Of a stretch of 16,500 bases of DNA, positions 14,649 through 16,500 are shown piece by piece. Origin of the DNA: Pseudomonadota bacterium (GTDB taxonomy: Bacteria > Pseudomonadota > Alphaproteobacteria > Rhizobiales > Xanthobacteraceae); NCBI GenBank assembly GCA_023390955.1, contig JAEWBW010000074.1, forward strand, positions 1 to 16,500, read 5' to 3'. The notes under the pieces were generated by a model. It searched no databases, had not been told where the DNA came from, and was given only the letters and a program-made list of their open reading frames with translations. The position numbers and the translations under genes are program-made. The number at the start of each line of letters is the position of its first letter. The stretch's first letter is position 1.

Positions 14649-15158
14649 ATGGACGCCGCAGAACTCCGCCAGATGCAGGCCCCGATCAAGGAGCGCTACA
14701 AGACCGATCCCAAGACCGCGATGATCACGCTGAAGGCCAAGGGTTCGACCGACAGCGACGGCATCGCCTGCAAGGTCGAGACCGGCCGCGCCATCGCGAT
14801 GGCAGGGCTTCATCCCGCGACCGGCGGTTCGGGCCTGGAGCTCTGCTCCGGCGACATGCTGCTGGAGGCGCTGGTCGCTTGCGCTGGTGTCACGCTGAAG
14901 TCGGTCGCGACCGCAGTCGAGATCCCGCTCAAGACCGGCAACGTCTATGCCGAAGGCGATCTCGATTTCCGCGGTACACTCGGCGTCGACAAGGAAACCC
15001 CGGTCGGCTTCGCCGAGATCCGCCTCCGCTTCGAGGTCGATACGCCGGCGCCGCAGGACAAGCTCGACCTGCTGCTGAAGCTCACCGAGCGCTATTGCGT
15101 GGTCTATCAGACCATCAAGAACGGCCCGAAGGTTTCGGTGTCGATGCAGCGGATCTGA
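14649..15158 (+). CDS. OsmC-family protein (thiol peroxidase-like)
   Basis: OsmC/Ohr-type protein of 169 residues. Proteins of this fold reduce organic hydroperoxides with a pair of cysteines, though many members are uncharacterised. Two cysteines at the expected positions are present: Cys78 in ALVACAGVTLK (peroxidatic site) and Cys150 in TERYCVVYQT (resolving site). Cys41 and Cys66 (in LELCSGD) are extra. The expected arrangement SGDMLLEALVAC, a helix and the GDLDFRGTLG strand is visible. ATG 14649 follows GGGAGA about 7 nt upstream. It lies 55 bp after the SsuB-like ATPase with no terminator visible between, so it is likely the last gene of that operon; a role linked to sulfur compounds is a guess. 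No cleavable signal peptide, so cytoplasmic. Confidence 0.85.
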   Translation: MDAAELRQMQAPIKERYKTDPKTAMITLKAKGSTDSDGIACKVETGRAIAMAGLHPATGGSGLELCSGDMLLEALVACAGVTLKSVATAVEIPLKTGNVYAEGDLDFRGTLGVDKETPVGFAEIRLRFEVDTPAPQDKLDLLLKLTERYCVVYQTIKNGPKVSVSMQRI

Positions 15159-15165
15159 CCTTCTG

Positions 15166-15324
15166 ACCCTCCCCTGGAGGGGGAGGGTCGATCGCGCGAA
15201 GCGCGAGCGGGGTGGGGTGACGGTCTCTCCACATCGCACACTGCCCGTGTTGAGAGATCACCCCACCCCGCTGCGCATTCCTCTTCGCTTCATGCACAGC
15301 GACCCTCCCCCTCCAGGGGAGGGT
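15166..15324. repeat. Long palindromic repeat between the OsmC gene and a membrane-protein gene
   Basis: Arms 15166-15220 and 15258-15324 are inverted copies. The outer ends ACCCTCCCCTGGAGGGGGA and its complement (15302-15324) are near perfect, and the inner ends GTGGGGTGA and TCACCCCAC match; the middle of each arm carries a GCGCGAAGCGC-like element and its variant. It starts 8 bp after the OsmC stop and its right end reaches 12 bp before the next start codon. Confidence 0.85.
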
Positions 15325-15335
15325 AAGAAGAAAAA

Positions 15336-16139
15336 ATGCCTGTCGACCTCTCCCTCGTCCTCTTCCTTCTCCTGCGCATGGCGGTCGCGGCGGCGTTCGT
15401 CGTGACGGCTTCGATCATCACCGAGCGCTCCGGTCCGGTGATCGGCGCGCTGGTGGCGACGCTGCCGATCTCGGCGGGCCCGTCCTACGTCTTCCTTGCG
15501 ATCGACCATGACGCCGCCTTCATTGCGCAGGGCTCGCTGTCGAGCCTTCCCGTCAACGCCGCGACGATCTTCCTCGGGCTGACCTATGTGGTGCTGGCGC
15601 AGCGGCACAGTTTCGCCGTGAGCGTCGGCAGCGCGATCGGCGTGTGGATCGTGCTCGCGTCCATCATCCGCCTGTTCGACTGGACGCTGACCGCCGGCCT
15701 TGCCGTCAATCTGATCGCCTTCGGCATCTGCATTCCGCTGCTCGCAAAATATCGCCACGCGAAAATGCCGCTGGTGACGCGGCGCTGGTACGACATTCCG
15801 TTTAGGGCTTCGCTGGTGGCAACGCTGGTCGCGATCGTTGTGTCGACCTCGGGCTGGGTCGGCCCGCGCGTCTCCGGCGTGATCGCGCTCTATCCGATCG
15901 TCTTCACCAGTATGATGATCATTCTGCATCCGCGCATCGGCGGCCCGCCGACGGCCGCCGTGCTCGCCAACTCCGCCTGGGGCCTGCTCGGCTTCGGCAT
16001 GGCGATCGCCGTGCTGCATCTTGGTGCGGCGAATTTCGGCTCCGTGGCCGGCCTCAGCCTCGCGCTCGCGACCTGCATCGTCTGGAATCTGACGCTGTGG
16101 TGGAACGGGCGGCGCAAGCGGGTCGTGCCGGCGGCGTAA
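15336..16139 (+). CDS. Polytopic membrane protein with an internal duplication, function unknown
   Basis: I do not recognise this 267-residue protein. It has about eight hydrophobic segments, no signal peptide and a basic end (NGRRKRV). Its two halves are related: Arg14 to Ile45 aligns without gaps with Arg157 to Ile188, sharing a GP at the same position, and both end in an A-x-x-P-I (ATLPI and ALYPI). Both halves then continue with a membrane segment and a loop. Such inverted or tandem duplication suggests a transporter, or a relative of the GlpM-like small membrane proteins, but neither is shown. ATG 15336 has no separate Shine-Dalgarno: the only GGAGGG lies inside the upstream palindrome about 12 nt away. 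It ends 10 bp before the mutS stop codon, convergently. Confidence 0.75.
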   Translation: MPVDLSLVLFLLLRMAVAAAFVVTASIITERSGPVIGALVATLPISAGPSYVFLAIDHDAAFIAQGSLSSLPVNAATIFLGLTYVVLAQRHSFAVSVGSAIGVWIVLASIIRLFDWTLTAGLAVNLIAFGICIPLLAKYRHAKMPLVTRRWYDIPFRASLVATLVAIVVSTSGWVGPRVSGVIALYPIVFTSMMIILHPRIGGPPTAAVLANSAWGLLGFGMAIAVLHLGAANFGSVAGLSLALATCIVWNLTLWWNGRRKRVVPAA

Positions 16140-16149
16140 CCCGCCTCCG

Positions 16150-16500
16150 TCACTGCTTCGGCAGCTTGGCCTTCAACGCATACAGCGCATCGAGCGCCTC
16201 GCGCGGCGACATCTCGTCGGGATGCAGCGCCTTCACGGCGTCCATCAGCAGTTCCGCCTCGCTCGGCGGCGCCTCTTCGGCCGCGGCGCGCGAGGGGACA
16301 GCGAACAACGGGAGATCGTCGACCAGCGCACGCGCGGTCTGGCCGCGGTCCTGGGCTTCGAGTTTTGCCAGCACTGACTTTGCGCGCGTGATCACGGCCG
16401 GCGGGAGCCCTGCGAGCTTGGCGACCTGGATGCCGTAGGAGCGGTCGGCGGAGCCCGGCAGCACCTCGTGCAGGAACACGACATTGCCCTGCCATTCCTT
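16150..16500 (-). CDS. mutS: DNA mismatch repair ATPase MutS, C-terminal part (5' end outside window)
   Basis: MutS binds mismatched base pairs and small loops and starts repair with MutL. Only the last 116 residues are visible; the frame is open at the window edge with KEWQGNVVFLHEVLPGSADR, the highly conserved segment after the ATPase core, followed by YGIQVAKLAGLPPAVITRAK, also a standard MutS motif. The remainder is the flexible C-terminal region ending in the helix-forming LHPDEMSPREALDALYALK, which in MutS drives dimer/tetramer formation. It ends 10 bp from the stop of the convergent membrane-protein gene. The ATPase core and start lie beyond 16500. Identity is certain for a protein of this length. 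Confidence 0.96.
   Translation of the reverse strand, partial: KEWQGNVVFLHEVLPGSADRSYGIQVAKLAGLPPAVITRAKSVLAKLEAQDRGQTARALVDDLPLFAVPSRAAAEEAPPSEAELLMDAVKALHPDEMSPREALDALYALKAKLPKQ

Overview
The window looks like ordinary chromosome from a high-GC alphaproteobacterium of the Bradyrhizobium/Rhodopseudomonas type. Reasons: strong G/C third-position bias, protein sequences of bradyrhizobial flavour (PhaZ, GlnD, PBP1A, SsuA-like), and five long imperfect palindromes between genes in the style seen in Bradyrhizobium genomes. The assignment rests on pattern recognition, not on a search. I see no tRNA, rRNA, CRISPR array, transposase or prophage.

Layout. (1) 1-2000: the end of an ABC-2 type exporter permease, then phaZ (intracellular polyhydroxybutyrate depolymerase) with a recognisable promoter and a Rho-independent terminator. 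(2) 2000-3125: a hairpin-rich stretch without a clear gene, a YgjP/DUF45-type zinc metallopeptidase, and a palindromic repeat. (3) 3270-6065: a class A penicillin-binding protein (PBP1A family, minus strand) divergent from a small DUF1330 protein; their shared upstream region carries three TTAA-like half-sites spaced by 7 nt, resembling CtrA boxes. (4) 6088-8635: a palindrome, then on the minus strand a LivK-type periplasmic binding protein and a DUF1304 membrane protein, divergent from a methylguanine-DNA methyltransferase (ogt). (5) 8659-11570: a palindrome and glnD (PII uridylyltransferase, minus strand). (6) 11761-15158: a sulfonate/nitrate/taurine-type ABC importer in the order binding protein, permease, ATPase, followed by an OsmC-family protein, with a palindrome between the binding protein and the permease. 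(7) 15166-16500: a palindrome, an 8-TM membrane protein with an internal duplication, and the C-terminal end of mutS on the minus strand.

How the genes work together. The only clear functional unit is the ssu-like importer, probably with the OsmC thiol peroxidase-like protein as last gene. glnD is the nitrogen-status sensor; phaZ mobilises carbon stores. The remaining genes look like independent housekeeping or accessory genes. mutS and glnD face the same way with a plus-strand block between them; in several Rhizobiales they are close neighbours, so that block may be a lineage-specific insertion.

I did not find a convincing previously undescribed system. The points most worth checking are the TTAA-N7 array upstream of pbp1A, the structured region at 2000-2234, the palindromes that appear to supply regulatory parts (one inside the ssu operon, one providing a ribosome binding site), and the duplicated membrane protein.
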